Positions 5,220-6,773 of a stretch of 6,773 nucleotides of DNA are shown here, piece by piece. The DNA is taken from assembly GCA_002313515.1 (NCBI GenBank), contig DCBQ01000010.1, forward strand, positions 1-6,773, in the 5' to 3' direction. The position numbers were made by a program, and so were the translations under genes. Within the stretch, counting starts at the first letter, position 1. Each line of letters starts with the position of its first letter. Origin of the DNA: Candidatus Saccharibacteria bacterium UBA1103. Its GTDB lineage: Bacteria > Patescibacteriota > Saccharimonadia > Saccharimonadales > Saccharimonadaceae. The notes beneath the pieces were generated by a model. It was not told the origin of the DNA. It searched no databases and saw only the letters and a program-made list of their open reading frames with translations.

Positions 5220-6596
5220 ATGTCGGACAAACGACAAGCTTATGTAGTTGATGCAAGTGTCTTTCGTGGCGCTGGCGTAGAGCCACTTAAGGATTATCGC
5301 GAGAACAGTGATTTCATCGTGCCGATCCAAGTGATTGACGCCCTGGAAGAGCAAGATCCGCGCAAGCTGGGTGCGAGCTACGGCTCTCGCCTAGCCTTTG
5401 AATTCTTGGAGCGGGTGCGGAGACAGTGCAATAATGAGACTATTTGTCACAAAGGTGCTGAACTTGGCAATGGCAATCGCTTGATTGTTCCCAAGGAGCG
5501 CGAGGGTGTTGCCTATCGCAAGTTGGCCTATGCGGTCATCGATACAACTAGGGAGTATGTCAAAGGCCACGGCAGCATCCCGACAACCATTCTCAGCAAT
5601 AGCCCTGGCACGCGCTTCCGCGCTAACCAGAATAACATATCGGCCGAGCCCTACGGCGACGAATTCAATCCGTTTAGCGGCTGGTTCCGAGACATTAAGG
5701 TTGACGAACAGGAACTGGCTGCGGCTCAGGCCCGGAAAGAATCAGGGCGAAACTTTAACGCCAAAGCCTGGGAGGAGGCCGTCATTGCTGCCGTACATGC
5801 GCGGGCTGATGAATTGCACATCAGTACGCCGTCCCACGTTGCATTGACCATTAAGGACGACGCCAATCATAAAGGCGTGTGGCTGGCGAACGTAAACAAC
5901 AAATCGGTTAAACCACTGGAGTCACAAAGCCTCGGCAAGGTTAAGCCTATGAATTGCGAGCAGAAGATTGCCATCAGTTACCTGCTGGATCCTGAAATTC
6001 GCCTGGTTTCACTGGGCGGCATCGCTGGCGCCGGCAAGACCTTCTTGTCCTTGGCGGCCGGGCTAAACCAGATCTCCCAGCACTCAGACTACAATAAGAT
6101 CATTGTCTATCGTACGCTGTACGGCGTTGGCCAACAAAACCTGGGCTTTTTACCTGGTACCGAAGCCGAGAAGATGGCGCCTTGGGCTGAAGCCATTTAC
6201 GACGATGTCGAGATTATTGACAAGAGACGCATTCAAACCAAGTACAATCAGTTCGGCCGTGAATATCAGGTGATAGACGGTATTGAAGTCAAACCTATTA
6301 CCTATATCCGTGGCGTTACCAAGCGCAACAGCATCATTATTGTTGACGACGCTCAATCACTAGAGCGCTCTGAGCTACTTGATGTACTATCGCGCGTTAA
6401 GGATACAAAGGTAGTCTTTACACACGACATGAGCCAAAACGACAACAACTATGTCAGTCGCGGAACTAGCGTGGTCAAGTTAGTTAACGACTTAATGAAC
6501 AAGAAAATGGTCGCGTCCATCAACTTCACTGAATCGCAACGCGACAGTCTGGCGCAAATCGCCAGTGAGATGCGTCTTGCCGAAATCGGCCTCTGA
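5220..6596 (+). CDS. PIN domain-PhoH family ATPase, divergent
   Basis: The 458-residue protein resembles PhoH2/YlaK, in which an N-terminal PIN ribonuclease domain is fused to a PhoH P-loop ATPase; relatives unwind and cleave RNA. The PIN-like region spans about 7-150 (VVDASVF, D11). The PhoH domain spans about 240-458: Walker A GIAGAGKT (267-274), the NLGFLPGTEAEKMAPW signature (307-322), Walker B IIIVDDAQS (372-380), and a C-terminal QRDSLAQIASE segment. Several conserved residues differ: by-eye alignment suggests PIN acidic positions are replaced at A41 and S128, leaving D11 and D108, and in PhoH the usual DEAQ is DDAQ, RP is RT (298-299), RGRT is RGVT and the later GD is HD (402-403). ATPase activity may survive, but nuclease activity is doubtful. 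No membrane segment is seen. It is transcribed away from greA. Confidence 0.88.
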   Translation: MSDKRQAYVVDASVFRGAGVEPLKDYRENSDFIVPIQVIDALEEQDPRKLGASYGSRLAFEFLERVRRQCNNETICHKGAELGNGNRLIVPKEREGVAYRKLAYAVIDTTREYVKGHGSIPTTILSNSPGTRFRANQNNISAEPYGDEFNPFSGWFRDIKVDEQELAAAQARKESGRNFNAKAWEEAVIAAVHARADELHISTPSHVALTIKDDANHKGVWLANVNNKSVKPLESQSLGKVKPMNCEQKIAISYLLDPEIRLVSLGGIAGAGKTFLSLAAGLNQISQHSDYNKIIVYRTLYGVGQQNLGFLPGTEAEKMAPWAEAIYDDVEIIDKRRIQTKYNQFGREYQVIDGIEVKPITYIRGVTKRNSIIIVDDAQSLERSELLDVLSRVKDTKVVFTHDMSQNDNNYVSRGTSVVKLVNDLMNKKMVASINFTESQRDSLAQIASEMRLAEIGL

Positions 6597-6606
6597 TCAA
6601 TGACGA

Positions 6607-6628
6607 ACTAGCCTTCATTTAGGTTAGT
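6607..6628 (+). other. Weak stem-loop between the PIN-PhoH stop and its terminator
   Basis: ACTAGCC (6607-6613) pairs with GGTTAGT (6622-6628) over seven pairs including one G-U, with an eight-base loop. It begins 11 nt after the stop codon and has no U-tract. It may protect the 3' end, or be incidental. Confidence 0.35.
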
Positions 6629-6636
6629 CCGCCCCG

Positions 6637-6670
6637 CCCCGGCTCATTCACTTGAGCCGGGGTTTTAATT
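6637..6670 (+). terminator. Intrinsic terminator of the PIN-PhoH gene
   Basis: A perfect 10-bp GC-rich stem, CCCCGGCTCA (6637-6646) with TGAGCCGGGG (6653-6662), encloses the loop TTCACT and is followed at once by TTTTAATT. This is the classical rho-independent form and the only convincing one in the window. It lies 40 nt after the stop codon. Confidence 0.92.
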
Positions 6671-6693
6671 AGACACAAAAGCAGTTTAATAGT

Positions 6694-6773
6694 CTAAAGT
6701 CCGCCCCTACAAAGGGTGACTAACGAAGCCGCTAGCTTCAATCGGTTACACAACTAAAGTCCCCGCCTATAAA
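6694..6773. repeat. Imperfect 20-bp direct repeat with a 60-bp period at the window edge
   Basis: Bases 6694-6713 and 6754-6773 agree at 17 of 20 positions, both beginning CTAAAGTCC and ending AAA, with starts exactly 60 nt apart. A shorter relative, AGTCCGCCCC, also occurs at 6626-6635 and inside the first copy at 6698-6707. The spacer between copies holds a 5-bp stem GAAGC/GCTTC (6725-6739). No open frame of useful length crosses this stretch. The second copy touches the window end, so the unit may continue beyond it. Confidence 0.5.

Noticed and set aside
5485..5847. 120-codon plus-strand open frame within the PIN-PhoH gene
   Set aside because: It is an alternate frame of a well-supported gene and has no ribosome site or recognisable domain.
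6594..6596. TGA read as glycine, as in Absconditabacteria and Gracilibacteria
   Set aside because: None of the long frames contains an internal TGA; reading through this one adds only four more codons before TAG, so an ordinary stop is the simpler view.
6694..6773. CRISPR array at the right edge
   Set aside because: The repeat is only about 20 nt and its two copies differ at three positions; CRISPR repeats are normally longer and nearly identical, and no cas gene is present.

Overview
The window reads as a compact chromosome segment of an ultrasmall bacterium of the Patescibacteria (CPR) type, most like Saccharibacteria. This placement is an inference from style and content: short spacers, a tandem pair of small M16B peptidases, a divergent PIN-PhoH protein, an apparently leaderless mRNA, and hairpin repeats in the gaps. 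No rRNA or tRNA is present to prove it. No long gene contains an in-frame TGA, and TGA ends the PhoH-like gene, so the standard bacterial code fits.

Left to right: bases 1-67 may hold the last 17 codons of a plus-strand gene. Bases 68-186 hold a palindromic element made of two hairpin repeats facing each other. Four genes follow on the minus strand, transcribed right to left as greA, lysS, M16 peptidase A (1505-2788) and M16 peptidase B (194-1483). The two peptidases lie 21 nt apart and form an operon. The lysS-M16 and greA-lysS gaps each hold another copy of the hairpin repeat. The lysS gene has an extended -10 box so close to its ATG that the mRNA should be leaderless. From 5220 a divergent plus-strand gene encodes a PIN-PhoH family ATPase and ends in a strong intrinsic terminator. 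The last 100 bases carry an imperfect direct repeat with a 60-nt period that runs off the window edge.

Functionally this is mostly housekeeping: transcript cleavage (GreA), lysine charging of tRNA (LysRS), probable RNA-linked ATPase activity (PIN-PhoH), and cytosolic peptide degradation or processing (M16 pair). The parts most worth a second look are the altered active-site residues in both halves of the PIN-PhoH protein, the unusual motifs 2 and 3 of LysRS, and the two-hairpin repeat family, whose stems differ in sequence but keep their pairing. I see no defence island, CRISPR array, transposase or prophage gene.
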